From assembly GCF_900176655.1 (NCBI RefSeq), contig NZ_LT838842.1, positions 1 through 52,727 of the forward strand: a DNA stretch of 52,727 bases, given 5' to 3'. The translations under genes were made by a program, and so were the position numbers. Below the pieces are notes generated by a model. It saw only the letters and a list, made by a program, of their open reading frames with translations. It ran no database searches and was not told the DNA's origin. The DNA comes from Collinsella vaginalis (GTDB taxonomy: Bacteria; Actinomycetota; Coriobacteriia; Coriobacteriales; Coriobacteriaceae). Shown piece by piece: positions 30,789 to 40,393 of the stretch (positions are counted from its first letter, which is position 1; every line of letters starts with the position of its first letter).

Positions 30789-33700
30789 ATGGTCTGGAAA
30801 CGCACAACATTCGCCACCTGCCTGGCCCTTGTCATCCTCATAGGCGCTATCGGGTTGCTGGGGCCTGCGAGGGCGCGCGGTGGGGACGTACAGGAGGCGG
30901 CGGTCACCTCAGCTCGCCGATTTGAGGACCAGGGCGATGGCCACGCCAACTCGTTTCGGATGAATGCAGGGACGACTGGCAACATCGCTTTCTGCGCACA
31001 GGGATATCTGGTCACCCCACAGGTGGGGCAGAAGCTTACCAGATACGGTGGCCTCTCCATTCCGGAGCTTGATTACGTGCTCTACCATGGCTACGACGGT
31101 GAAGTCGTCACCTCCCTCGCAGGGCTCACAGCAGAGAAATCAGAACTTGCAACGGCGGTCGCCGTCTGGCTCGCAATCGCAGAGCAACGCGCCGACCTGT
31201 TGACCTTCCAGGGGAACCATGAGTCCTACCACGGCAACAAGCTGTTCCGGGAGCGGTGGGAGTCGCAATCTGACCAGCAGGTCAAGCAGGCCGCTTGGTC
31301 GCTCTACCAAGAGGGCCTCGCCTACCGCGATGCGGGCGGTGGCGGCGTCGAAGCCGGCTGCGCCACCCTATGGCTCAACGGGGCGCGAAGGGGATCTGGT
31401 GGGTCGGCTGACTTTCAGGCCTTGGTGACGGTGTCCAAACGGGTGAAGGTCACGTTCGAGAAATCGAGCGACGAGCCCGCACGCACCGCAGGCAATCCCA
31501 ACTACCCGCTGAGCGGGGCGCACTATGACATCTTCAAAAGGTCTGACGGTCAGAAGATCGGATCCTTCGCAACAGATGACGATGGATCGGCGGCTGTCGA
31601 GCTCGCCCCGGGCACGGCATATTATGTCGTCGAAACGGACGCGCCGACGGGTTTCCAGCGCGATCCCCAGCGCATCGCGTTTGAGACCGGACCCACCCCC
31701 TCCACCGTCAAGCTTGCCGATACACCAGGCACGGTAACGCTGCAAATAGGAAAACGCGATGCGGCGACGAAGGGCGGGGCGCAGCGTGGAGCCACGCTCG
31801 GAGGGGCGGAGTTTCGCATCACCTCCCTCTCCACCGCCGATTGGGAGGCAACAGGATCCACCGATGCTCACGGCGCTCTGACAATCCCGGGCGTCCCCCT
31901 CGGTTCTTTCCAGGTCGTCGAGACCAAGGCGCCCACTGGATACCGCATAGACCCAGCCGTGCACACCTACACGGTGGGCCCTGATGAACTCACGGAAACC
32001 GGAACGGTCGAGCTGGTGCCCGAAGAAGACTATCTCGAGTTCCCGATCGCCTTCGATCTTGAGGTCGCAAAGTTCCTGAACAAGACCGGTGAAAGCGAAT
32101 CCGGACTCGAGCCTGCCGGATCGGGAATCTCCTTCGACATCGTCTCCAAGAGCACCAACAAGCCTGTGGGCAGGATCGTCACCGGTGAGGACGGATGCGC
32201 GAGCACGGCTGGCCTGTGGTTTGGAGAGGGCGAGCGGGTGCCCGGAATCTCCGGAGCCTTGCCGTTCGATGAGAAGGGATACCTTGTCAAAGAAGTTCCT
32301 GAAACGGTGCCCCCTGGATTCACGGTGAGTGACGAGTGGGAGGTGACCCCCGATCAGATGGTGGATGGGGCCACACTTCGCTACATCGTGAACAACACGG
32401 TCATCACGAGCCGCCTTCAGATCATCAAAACCGACATCGAAACCGAACGCACGATCCCGCTCGCCGGATTCAGTTTTCAACTGCTCGATGAGGACAAACG
32501 ACCTATCACGCAGGAGAGCTGGTATCCGAGGCACATCGCACTCGACACCTTCACCACCGATGAGACGGGTACGGTTGCCCTGCCCGAGCGACTCAAAGCG
32601 GGAACGTACTACATCAGCGAGATACACGCTGCAGCACCATATCTCATCAATGACCAAGAGACGCGCTTCGAGATAACTGAAGGAGGCTCAGGTGCGATCG
32701 CGGTGGTCCGCGTCGGAGACGCACCGGCGAAGGGTTCAGCCGAGCTGGTAAAGACCTGCTCGGAGGATGGAAAGCCGCTCTCCGGCGCCGAGTACGATGT
32801 GATCGCTCAGAGTGATATCAGCGCCCCTGATGGCGCCCTCATCGCATCAGCAGGTCAGGCGGTGGCACATGTAGAGACCGACCATGACGGAGTGGCCCGC
32901 GTCAGCGACCTCCCCCTTGGCACGGGAACGGCTACCTACGCGTTTGTTGAGACAAAGCCCCCATCTGGCCATGCCCGTAACGTGGACCCCCTGCCGTTCA
33001 CCCTCACGTATCAGGATGATCGCACGCCCACGGTGCACGCTCGCGTGGAAACCTCTGACGTACCGACGCGAATAGAGGTTGGAAAACGCGTCATGGGAAC
33101 GGACAAACCCCTTTCCGGCGCCTCGTTCCTGCTTTGGAACCAGAACGATGAGGTTGCCCTTGAGCCGGAACGCGGCTTCGGTGCCGTGGCTTTGCGCATG
33201 CGAACCGCCGCCGATAACAACGTGCCGATCCACCTGGAACCGCTTCTCGACAACGCCACGGTGATACTCGAGACCGCCGAAGACCTACAGGTAACCGCCA
33301 AGGGAGCCGATGGCGCATCCATCCCACTTACCCCTGAGACGTCGCTTGAACCGGGAACGTACACGTTCCAGATCCTGCGCGGCGCCGACGTTGAGGAGCC
33401 GCCCTCACTCACGGACGTGCCCTTAGCCGCTGGTGAGGCTTATCGACTCTCCATCTCCCCGGGCATCTTCGGAGAACAGGTCGGCATAGAGACCGGGGAC
33501 GGGAGCGCTGACTCCTTTGAGCTCACATGGGATGAAAAGCGGTCTGCTTTCACCTCCACACAGCTTCCCGCCGGCGGATACAGCGTGGTTGTCGACGGGA
33601 ACCGACGCGGCGAGATCCATGTGAGCACTGGCTCGACCTCCTTCGCATGGGTCGAGGAGGAGGATGTGGCCTCCGTCCCTATACTGCTCAAACCGGGTGT

Positions 33701-35186
33701 CGGCGAGACGGTGGGGACGAGCGATGAGAACGGCCGGATCATCTTTGATCACGTCGACCGCGGACGGCACCGCCTCGCCGAGATAACGGCGCCAGCAGGA
33801 TATCTTACGGAAGGCCTGGTGCATGAGATCAACGTTGATGAGGACGGGAACGTGGATGGGTCGGCAGAGCACCTGATACAGGTCGAAGACGACTTCACCA
33901 AGATCGAAATCTCAAAACGGGATATCACCACGGAAGAGGAGATCGAAGGAGCGGAGCTCACCGTAGAGGATGCCGCGGGCGGGGTCGTCGCGTCTTGGGT
34001 CAGCGGCCGCACTCCCCACCGCATCGAGGCCCTACCGCCTGGTGACTATACCCTGACCGAGCAGCTCACGCCGCGCAGTCATGATCTCGCCACCTCGGTG
34101 CGGTTCACCGTCCTCGAGTCGGGTGATGTGCAACGGGTAGCGATGTATGACGAACCGATCGAGATCCAAGGGGAGATCGACAAACGTCAGGAGATCGCCG
34201 ATCCCGTCAATCCCGACACTGAGGCGATGTCACCTGATGAGCGTGGAATAGGGGTCAGCGTGTCCGATCAGGGATATTTCGACTATTCAATTGATTTCAG
34301 GAACACAAGCAGCACCTGGACAGATGAGTTCACGGTAGATGACGAGCTTGTCGCAGTTGGTGATGGCCTGGCGCGGCTTCGCGCTGTCACAACCCCACAG
34401 GGAGCGAAGGATTTCGATGGGCTCATGAACATCTGGTATCGGACAATCCGTGATAACGGAACGGCAGATGAGGGGTCGCAGGCAAATGCCACACGGGAGG
34501 ACGGTCATGTGAATCCCTGGCTTGACCACGAGGAGGTCATCCGTACGCTCGGAGACGATGCCCGGTCGGTCGACTACCGAGGCTGGCATCTCTGGGCCGC
34601 TAACATCAATACGACGAGAAGCACGACCCTGACCGTCGACGGCCTGAAACTTCAAGAGGACGAGGAGATCGTGGCGGTGCGCTTCGAGTACGGACGCGTC
34701 GAACGAGGGTTCACCACGAGACCCGATGGCTGGGATCGAGACAATCTTAAAAACCCTGCCGATAACGTCCCCGATGTGCTTCCCACCCATACCCGCTTGG
34801 AGCAGCCTGCGGAAGCTGACGGCGCATCCTTCGCACCGGCGATCATCCATATGCGCGTAACCGACTCCTATACCGAGGGAACGCCGCTTGAGAACAGAGC
34901 TGAGGTCCACCTCATGCGCAACGGCGGCGGACCCGGGCTTGAGGATCGTGATGATGATCGGGTTATCCAGCATCCTGTGAGCACTGTGCGGCCACTTCCC
35001 CAGACAGGGATCACGTCTCCTCTTCCGGCACTCATCGCCACGGCTGCGACGACCTCGTGCATCTCGGGCTACCTGCTATGGAATCACATGAAGCGTCGGG
35101 GGACCGGCCATCTCCGCGCACCGAGACGCCGACCGGTCCCACCTTGGAGAACCTACGGGGTGCGCGGCGACACGCGTCGCCGATGA
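30789..35186 (+). CDS. Large LPXTG-anchored adhesin with Cna-B/SpaA repeats
   Basis: 1465-residue surface protein. Order: signal peptide (about 1-30, cleaved near ARARGG); N-terminal domain about 40-210 with NIAFCAQGY near 58, resembling thioester-type (TQXA) domains; a series of about seven Cna-B/SpaA repeats (roughly 220-1120), each ending in an E-box such as YYVVETDAPTGF, FQVVETKAPTGY or HRLAEITAPAGY, expected to form intramolecular isopeptide bonds; a C-terminal globular domain (about 1130-1390); then LPQTG, a membrane segment and a positively charged tail. Sortase should link it to the wall. The start at 30789 has GGAGGGAGA upstream. The class B-like sortase 77 bp downstream is the likely partner. 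The tail after the membrane segment is unusually long. Confidence 0.92.
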   Translation: MVWKRTTFATCLALVILIGAIGLLGPARARGGDVQEAAVTSARRFEDQGDGHANSFRMNAGTTGNIAFCAQGYLVTPQVGQKLTRYGGLSIPELDYVLYHGYDGEVVTSLAGLTAEKSELATAVAVWLAIAEQRADLLTFQGNHESYHGNKLFRERWESQSDQQVKQAAWSLYQEGLAYRDAGGGGVEAGCATLWLNGARRGSGGSADFQALVTVSKRVKVTFEKSSDEPARTAGNPNYPLSGAHYDIFKRSDGQKIGSFATDDDGSAAVELAPGTAYYVVETDAPTGFQRDPQRIAFETGPTPSTVKLADTPGTVTLQIGKRDAATKGGAQRGATLGGAEFRITSLSTADWEATGSTDAHGALTIPGVPLGSFQVVETKAPTGYRIDPAVHTYTVGPDELTETGTVELVPEEDYLEFPIAFDLEVAKFLNKTGESESGLEPAGSGISFDIVSKSTNKPVGRIVTGEDGCASTAGLWFGEGERVPGISGALPFDEKGYLVKEVPETVPPGFTVSDEWEVTPDQMVDGATLRYIVNNTVITSRLQIIKTDIETERTIPLAGFSFQLLDEDKRPITQESWYPRHIALDTFTTDETGTVALPERLKAGTYYISEIHAAAPYLINDQETRFEITEGGSGAIAVVRVGDAPAKGSAELVKTCSEDGKPLSGAEYDVIAQSDISAPDGALIASAGQAVAHVETDHDGVARVSDLPLGTGTATYAFVETKPPSGHARNVDPLPFTLTYQDDRTPTVHARVETSDVPTRIEVGKRVMGTDKPLSGASFLLWNQNDEVALEPERGFGAVALRMRTAADNNVPIHLEPLLDNATVILETAEDLQVTAKGADGASIPLTPETSLEPGTYTFQILRGADVEEPPSLTDVPLAAGEAYRLSISPGIFGEQVGIETGDGSADSFELTWDEKRSAFTSTQLPAGGYSVVVDGNRRGEIHVSTGSTSFAWVEEEDVASVPILLKPGVGETVGTSDENGRIIFDHVDRGRHRLAEITAPAGYLTEGLVHEINVDEDGNVDGSAEHLIQVEDDFTKIEISKRDITTEEEIEGAELTVEDAAGGVVASWVSGRTPHRIEALPPGDYTLTEQLTPRSHDLATSVRFTVLESGDVQRVAMYDEPIEIQGEIDKRQEIADPVNPDTEAMSPDERGIGVSVSDQGYFDYSIDFRNTSSTWTDEFTVDDELVAVGDGLARLRAVTTPQGAKDFDGLMNIWYRTIRDNGTADEGSQANATREDGHVNPWLDHEEVIRTLGDDARSVDYRGWHLWAANINTTRSTTLTVDGLKLQEDEEIVAVRFEYGRVERGFTTRPDGWDRDNLKNPADNVPDVLPTHTRLEQPAEADGASFAPAIIHMRVTDSYTEGTPLENRAEVHLMRNGGGPGLEDRDDDRVIQHPVSTVRPLPQTGITSPLPALIATAATTSCISGYLLWNHMKRRGTGHLRAPRRRPVPPWRTYGVRGDTRRR

Positions 35187-35263
35187 GTGGCACCGAGAAC
35201 TAGGACCCCGGGTCAGAACCAAACTCTCCATGCAAAAGGTCACCGCCGCTCTAGGAGGACCAT

Positions 35264-36091
35264 GTGATCGAAGCGACTTATCACATCGACGCCCATGAGA
35301 TCTGCCCCCTCGAAACCAAACCATCAGATGGACCGGTCGATCTTGTTGGAGGTCACCTGATCACTCGTCGCAACTTCCTTACCGGATTGAGTGTCGGAAC
35401 CGTATCAGCAGGGGGGTTCATGGCCGCGCTCTCGGCAATGGTGACCGCTCAAGATCGTGCTGCCTGGGGCGCTCGCGTTCAGCTACACCAACAGACCGGA
35501 AGGAACCCCATCGATTGGCAGGCCCTGCTCAAGGAGAATCCCGACACCATCGCATGGCTCACCGTCGAGAACACCGGGATTTCCTCCCCCGTGGTACTTC
35601 CTTCGGAGGAGGACGGTGGGGATTTCTATTTAACCCATTCGTTCCACCGAAAGCCATCACTGCTGGGAACCCCGTATATCGATAGGCGCAGCGCGGACGG
35701 CGCTCCACACGCTCTGGTCTTCGGCCACCATGTGGCCGAAGACCCGAAAGCCCAATTTGGCCCGATCCATGGCGCCAATACACCGCGCGTGTTCAAAACA
35801 ATTGGCACGGCCACCTGGAGTGTGCCCGCCGGATCGAGCAGGGCGTTTCATCCGATCGCCGCACTGCGTATAAACCATAGGTCGCGGGATATCCAGAGGT
35901 TTCGGTTTGCGAGCGATGAGGAGATGCGCACATGGCTCACCAACCTCCTGCAGCAGGCGCAGACAAGATCAGAGCAGGCGACGCATATGATCGAAAAAGC
36001 CCGATGCATCCTCTCCCTTTGCACCTGTGCCGGCGACAGGCCGGGAGGACCGGAACGGACGGTGGTGATCTTCGCTTCCCCGGGGCTATGA
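35264..36091 (+). CDS. Class B-like sortase
   Basis: 275-residue transpeptidase that should cleave the LPQTG of the neighbouring adhesin. Catalytic triad: His in VFGHHV (155-156), Cys255 in SLCTC and Arg265 in ERTVVIF. The N-terminal membrane anchor (about 38-62) is preceded by TRRNFLTG, which looks like a twin-arginine motif and is unusual for sortases. Start at a GTG at 35264 with AGGAGG upstream; an overlapping ATG two bases earlier is out of frame. Class B fits the spacing SLCTC, although class B enzymes often handle NPQTN-like signals. Confidence 0.85.
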   Translation: MIEATYHIDAHEICPLETKPSDGPVDLVGGHLITRRNFLTGLSVGTVSAGGFMAALSAMVTAQDRAAWGARVQLHQQTGRNPIDWQALLKENPDTIAWLTVENTGISSPVVLPSEEDGGDFYLTHSFHRKPSLLGTPYIDRRSADGAPHALVFGHHVAEDPKAQFGPIHGANTPRVFKTIGTATWSVPAGSSRAFHPIAALRINHRSRDIQRFRFASDEEMRTWLTNLLQQAQTRSEQATHMIEKARCILSLCTCAGDRPGGPERTVVIFASPGL

Positions 36092-36129
36092 GCGCAACGT
36101 CACCTCAAGATAGATGCAACGGATGCCTA

Positions 36130-36330
36130 TCAGGTTGCGGAGGTGGATCCGCTGTCGACCCCGTCCTCAAAAGCGCTCTGGGATTGCTCGGCCTCGATGC
36201 GCTGCTGGCGAACCGACTCCGGCGTCGATGCCTTGATACCGACGACATAGGCCGCAAGCCCACCAACTGCGATGGCGACGACCGCTCCGATGAGGTACGC
36301 GAGCCAATGTCTCCTGATGAAGTCCCTCAC
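36130..36330 (-). CDS. Small single-pass membrane protein
   Basis: 66 residues from a GTG at 36330 with GGAGGG six bases upstream. Basic start (MRDFIRRHW), one membrane segment (about 9-30, rich in Ala/Gly/Val), then a Gln/Glu/Ser-rich outer or cytosolic tail of about 35 residues. No family recognised. It lies between the convergent sortase gene and the M28-like gene on the same strand as the latter, with 144 bp between, so may share its transcript. Confidence 0.6.
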   Translation of the reverse strand: MRDFIRRHWLAYLIGAVVAIAVGGLAAYVVGIKASTPESVRQQRIEAEQSQSAFEDGVDSGSTSAT

Positions 36331-36474
36331 AATCCCTCCGTCTGCGTTCCGAGTGGCCAAATGCTTCCAACAACCCTGCGTGCTCGCCCCTTGAGGAGCG
36401 ACGTGATGCGACACACCTCAGAAGATGGCGAGGGAGGTCTCCTCGTAGCGGTCAGATCGAGCTGTAGGAACCTC

Positions 36475-39156
36475 CTACGAGCGGCGGATGACCTCCGTCA
36501 CCACATCGGACACGATCTGCACGTTGTCGCTGTCGACGTTGTACGGCTGATCGTCCTCGCTGTGCGAGCACGCGAGACGTGTGGCATCCATACCGGCGAT
36601 GGTGAGGGAGCGCAGGCTCAACTCCATCGCCGCATGGGCGTCGGTGTTCATGAACGGCAGGCGGGCGCTGGCGAATCCATGATGGAAATCCTGGGAGACG
36701 CGGTTTACCAAGCTCGCGATGCGTTTATCGCCCTTGAGAACGCGCCTCTCACCCTCATCGGTCACAACCGAGAGGGAACCCGCGCCGATCGACTCGAGAT
36801 TGATCAGGAACACGCCGCGGAGCTTATCGCGATGCGCTCCGAGGAAGGCCTTCACACCCGCGTTGTCCAACTCGGAGGCACCGGTTGCAACGAACCAGAT
36901 GTCATGTCCGAGCAGCTCATCGTCACCGAGGGAGGTGATCGCCTCACGAAGTTCGTCATCGCTGACGCCCTCGGGGCCGGTTGCCCCGCCCTTCCAGCTG
37001 TCATCATCGAAGTTGAACTTGTCCCAGCTTCCGATCTCGCCGCCGTTCTTCTTGGCGTCGAAGTCGTCATCGACACCCAGCCAGTCGCTCATACTGTCTT
37101 GCTGCTTCTTCTTCCTTCTATTGAAGAAGCGCGCGATCCCGCGAAGCGGGTTCGCAGACTTGGAAGGCTGCTCCTCAACGCGGTCTTCCTCTGCTGCCGT
37201 CGGGGTGTTCTCAGCGGAAGGCACCGGATGGGTGGGGACGGGATCGTTCGGTCCGATGACCGTGAAGCCCCGCTGCGCAGCCGTCTCAGAGGGGCGCGGG
37301 GCCGTGGGAGCCGCAAAGGGATCCGCCGGGGTGGAAGACGGATCCGGCACATCAAACAGGGAGGAGTGGTTTCCGTAAGCGGCGCGACCCTGGAGCGCCG
37401 AGGCGTCGGGAACTACCGGCGGAATCTGTCGGGGCGTGGGATGAGCGGCATCGCGGCTGGAGCCAGAACGGCTCGGCACCTGCGCGTCGATCTGGGCCAT
37501 CAGAGAGTCAACGGTCTCCACGGGCTGGTAGACCTGCGTCGATCCACTATCAGTGGCATCGGGCATGGTGAAGACCTGCGTGCTTCGATCGGTGGTCGGA
37601 ACATCCTGAGCCCCGTCTACCTCAGGAGTGCGGGGGCTCGGCGTGGGGGTAGGATCGGTGGGCGCGGCATCGAGCTCGTCCGCATCACCCTGATCCTCGA
37701 TCTCCTCATCATCGGCCTCGGCGATATCCGATCCATCATCGTCGGCTTCCTCGATTTCAACGAGAGAATCCTCGATACCGTCATCAACCGGCTCAGAGGC
37801 GAGCTCCGCAATGGAAGCGGGAACGGAAAGGTCGTCGGACACGATCTCGTCATCCTGCCCGCCCGCCGCGGGAGTGACGTCCGACTCTTCATCCCGGGAC
37901 GCACGCGGGCCGGCGAAGAGATCGTCTGCGGGCTCCTCCTCATACTCGATCTTGCTGGAGGACGGGATCATGCCGAGGGACCGAATGACGTCGGCCCCGT
38001 AGCGAATGTTGCCGGCCGCGTTTACCGGAACCGAGGGCTCCTCCGGTTCCCGCTGCTCGTCAAGAGCCCCGGCCTCCTCATCGGAAGGATCATCTTCGTC
38101 GAGCGCCTCGAAGGATCGCGTCGAATTCGTGTCGTCCTCAACGAACTCATCGCCTTCAAATTCAGGGGGAAGATCCATCGGTGTGTCAACGAGCTCCGAA
38201 GTCCCATTGACCTCCATGGACTGGGTCTCACCGGGTGCGACGGCATATTCCTCAGAGGAGCCTTCCTGTGGGGCCTCATGTTCAAACTCAGGCGCGTCCC
38301 CCTCGCCGAACTCCTCATCATCGGCCGCCTCGTCAGGGACGGGCTGATCGACGGGAACCAGGCGGGCGGCGAGCTCACGCTGGTTGGCGATGTACGCGTC
38401 GAATGGAATATCCTGCGGGAACTCATCATCACCCGGGAACGGCGCCACCGTGTCCATGACGCCGAGCAGCGCGGCGACAGAGGACTTGTTGCACACCGAC
38501 CCCGTGGTGTACGGGAGGACGAACCGGTTGGCGATGATGGCCACGGCCTGCGCCAGCGGGATCAACGCGCAAACGAGTGCCAGCAACCACAGGACGATCT
38601 TGAAACCGCCGGGAAAGGGAAGCAGGTTCAACACGGCGATGACCGCCGGCGCGACCGTCGCATACGGGAGGGTTTTGACCAGCAGGGGGCGGTACGGAGC
38701 AAACGGCAGCTGCGCGAGGAGGTCAGCGCGAGGCGAATCATAATGGGCGACCACCACAACCGGTCGGTTGCGGGGCGATGCCATAGGGCCCTCCGCCTTG
38801 TGGTAGGCGATCACGTTCTGCGACAGGCCGTTCCCACTAAAACGGGAGAGCACGGGCCGACCCAGATACTCAAGCACGAATATGACCGCAGCGGCCACCA
38901 CAAGCAGGAATCCGACGATGGCAACGGCACCGCTGAAACCCATGAGCAGGGCTCCTATGAAAACCGCGATGCCCAATCCGGCCTGTATGAGCTTGGAGGA
39001 GGTGGGGGCGGCGAACTCCTGCATCTGAGGCTCAAAGCCATGGTTTTTGAAGATGGAGGCGATGAGCTCTGCGGCGCTGCGCTCTTCCTCGCTGCAGGCG
39101 GGCGTGATACCCACACGCTGCAGGAGGTGGTTGAGATACTTCTGGGTACTGGCCAT
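36475..39156 (-). CDS. Membrane M28-like peptidase with long acidic insert
   Basis: 893-residue protein. Residues 1-50 resemble the start of M28 aminopeptidases; two membrane segments follow (about 58-95), then the metal-site start VVVVAHYDSPR (H138, D140), two more membrane segments (about 165-210), and TGSVCNKSS at 219, where the family normally has an Asp-Asn-Ala/Ser-Ser-Gly motif. A very acidic, low-complexity insert (about 245-735) separates this from the C-terminal part of the domain (SELDNAG, LINLESIGAG, and His865 in CSHSEDDQP). Several usual zinc ligands are changed, so activity is doubtful. The insert contains two STQVF/STQVY motifs. Substrate and role unknown. Confidence 0.78.
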   Translation of the reverse strand: MASTQKYLNHLLQRVGITPACSEEERSAAELIASIFKNHGFEPQMQEFAAPTSSKLIQAGLGIAVFIGALLMGFSGAVAIVGFLLVVAAAVIFVLEYLGRPVLSRFSGNGLSQNVIAYHKAEGPMASPRNRPVVVVAHYDSPRADLLAQLPFAPYRPLLVKTLPYATVAPAVIAVLNLLPFPGGFKIVLWLLALVCALIPLAQAVAIIANRFVLPYTTGSVCNKSSVAALLGVMDTVAPFPGDDEFPQDIPFDAYIANQRELAARLVPVDQPVPDEAADDEEFGEGDAPEFEHEAPQEGSSEEYAVAPGETQSMEVNGTSELVDTPMDLPPEFEGDEFVEDDTNSTRSFEALDEDDPSDEEAGALDEQREPEEPSVPVNAAGNIRYGADVIRSLGMIPSSSKIEYEEEPADDLFAGPRASRDEESDVTPAAGGQDDEIVSDDLSVPASIAELASEPVDDGIEDSLVEIEEADDDGSDIAEADDEEIEDQGDADELDAAPTDPTPTPSPRTPEVDGAQDVPTTDRSTQVFTMPDATDSGSTQVYQPVETVDSLMAQIDAQVPSRSGSSRDAAHPTPRQIPPVVPDASALQGRAAYGNHSSLFDVPDPSSTPADPFAAPTAPRPSETAAQRGFTVIGPNDPVPTHPVPSAENTPTAAEEDRVEEQPSKSANPLRGIARFFNRRKKKQQDSMSDWLGVDDDFDAKKNGGEIGSWDKFNFDDDSWKGGATGPEGVSDDELREAITSLGDDELLGHDIWFVATGASELDNAGVKAFLGAHRDKLRGVFLINLESIGAGSLSVVTDEGERRVLKGDKRIASLVNRVSQDFHHGFASARLPFMNTDAHAAMELSLRSLTIAGMDATRLACSHSEDDQPYNVDSDNVQIVSDVVTEVIRRS

Positions 39157-39234
39157 ACGGGCTCCACATCAGATTTTAGGTTCAACGGGCACACCACGTG
39201 GGCAGCATGCCTATATATAGCCAAAAGTATACCC

Positions 39235-39311
39235 TTAGTCCATGGTAGCTGCAGCAATCTGCGTAGGCTGTCGACAACATGGGAGGCAAGCGGCGAGCCC
39301 TCATGGACTAA
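39235..39311. promoter_or_regulatory. 10-bp inverted repeats upstream of the WYL pair
   Basis: TTAGTCCATG at 39235-39244 and its exact inverse CATGGACTAA at 39302-39311, 57 bp between. They flank the start region between M28-like and WYL genes; the right arm overlaps TAAAAT, a possible -10 for the WYL operon. Could be an operator for autoregulation; chance cannot be excluded. Confidence 0.4.
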
Positions 39312-39367
39312 AATGGATACGCGTAGCTTTATTCACCGCACGCTTCCTGCAGAAAGGTCCCTGGTCT

Positions 39368-40393
39368 ATGCCTGTCGAGCCCGTCACCCCCGCGCGAACC
39401 CGCAATCGGGACGACAACGCGGCCCACCGGATTCTCAACCTGCTATTCATGCTCAATATCAGCCGCACACCACTCTCCACCGAGCAGATCATCGATGCCG
39501 ACGAGCTGGGCTACACCTCCTCGAACCGAGATTCGAGTCTCAGGAAGTTCAGGCGTGACCGGGAGAAGCTCGCCGAGCATGGCATCGTGATCCGTGAGAT
39601 CCGCGAGGATGGCGCACGCGAGACCGAATCAAGTCGGTGGGCTATCGATCGGAAAGCGACCCAGGCGGACCTCGGCCTCATCCTGCAAGAGGATGCGGAG
39701 GCGTTGATCGACGCCATCGATGAGCACTTGGAACGATCGGATATCCCCTACCGCGCCGCGCTCGAGCGGATCCGTCGGAAGGTCTCCCAGGGAGCCGGAG
39801 TGCTACCCCGCGCGGCGGAGATCCCGTCGGATCGAGGAGGTCAGGGTGCCGCGAATCCTGCACTCAAGGTCATCTGGACCGCTTTCTCCCTACGGCAGAA
39901 GCTCCCCCTGGTCTACCGTGACGCCAAGGGACGGGAGAGCAGGCGAACCGTATCCATCTTCGGGATCTTCACCCTTGAGGGAAACTGCTATTTCGTGGGT
40001 GACGACGGAACAGGCTCATGCAAGACGTTTCGGGCCGACCGGGTCACCCGGACCTTGTTGCCGCGTGGGACCTATCGCATACCACCTGACTTCGATGTGG
40101 GCGACTACCTGTTCCTCCCATTCGATTTCGCACCCGGGGACGGTGTCGTGGCCACCTTCAGGTTTGACCGTCTCGCCACCGATGAGGAGATTCGAATGGT
40201 CACCCGAGGCCGTGGAGCGCTGGAGAGGAGTGGGGAGGAGACCCGCTGGCGCGTCCAGGCCAGAAGTCTCACTGCGGCGGCGGCATGGGCCCTCTCCCAC
40301 CAGACCCCGCTCCGCATCGTGCCAGAGGGTCCGCGGGAGCTCATCGATGCATGGGACGAGCTCATCTCCCAGGCGGTGACAAAACATGAATAG
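39368..40393 (+). CDS. WYL-domain transcription regulator, first of a pair (PafB-like)
   Basis: 341 residues from the ATG at 39368 (AAAGG upstream). N-terminal winged helix (about 15-80: RILNLLFMLNISRTPLSTEQ, then FRRDREKLAEHGIVI) and a WYL domain (about 155-270: LPLVYRDAKGRESRRTVSIF, then GNCYFVGDD). WYL proteins sense nucleic acids or small ligands. In Actinobacteria two such genes in tandem, pafB and pafC, control DNA damage responses. The second gene overlaps this one by eight bases. No Pup-proteasome genes are in the window, so the PafBC role is an analogy. Confidence 0.82.
   Translation: MPVEPVTPARTRNRDDNAAHRILNLLFMLNISRTPLSTEQIIDADELGYTSSNRDSSLRKFRRDREKLAEHGIVIREIREDGARETESSRWAIDRKATQADLGLILQEDAEALIDAIDEHLERSDIPYRAALERIRRKVSQGAGVLPRAAEIPSDRGGQGAANPALKVIWTAFSLRQKLPLVYRDAKGRESRRTVSIFGIFTLEGNCYFVGDDGTGSCKTFRADRVTRTLLPRGTYRIPPDFDVGDYLFLPFDFAPGDGVVATFRFDRLATDEEIRMVTRGRGALERSGEETRWRVQARSLTAAAAWALSHQTPLRIVPEGPRELIDAWDELISQAVTKHE

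Noticed and set aside
35932-39558. 1208-codon open frame on the plus strand across the M28-like gene
   Set aside because: Spans parts of the sortase, small membrane protein and M28-like genes in wrong frames. Its length is a by-product of the acidic insert, whose codons rarely give stops on the other strand.
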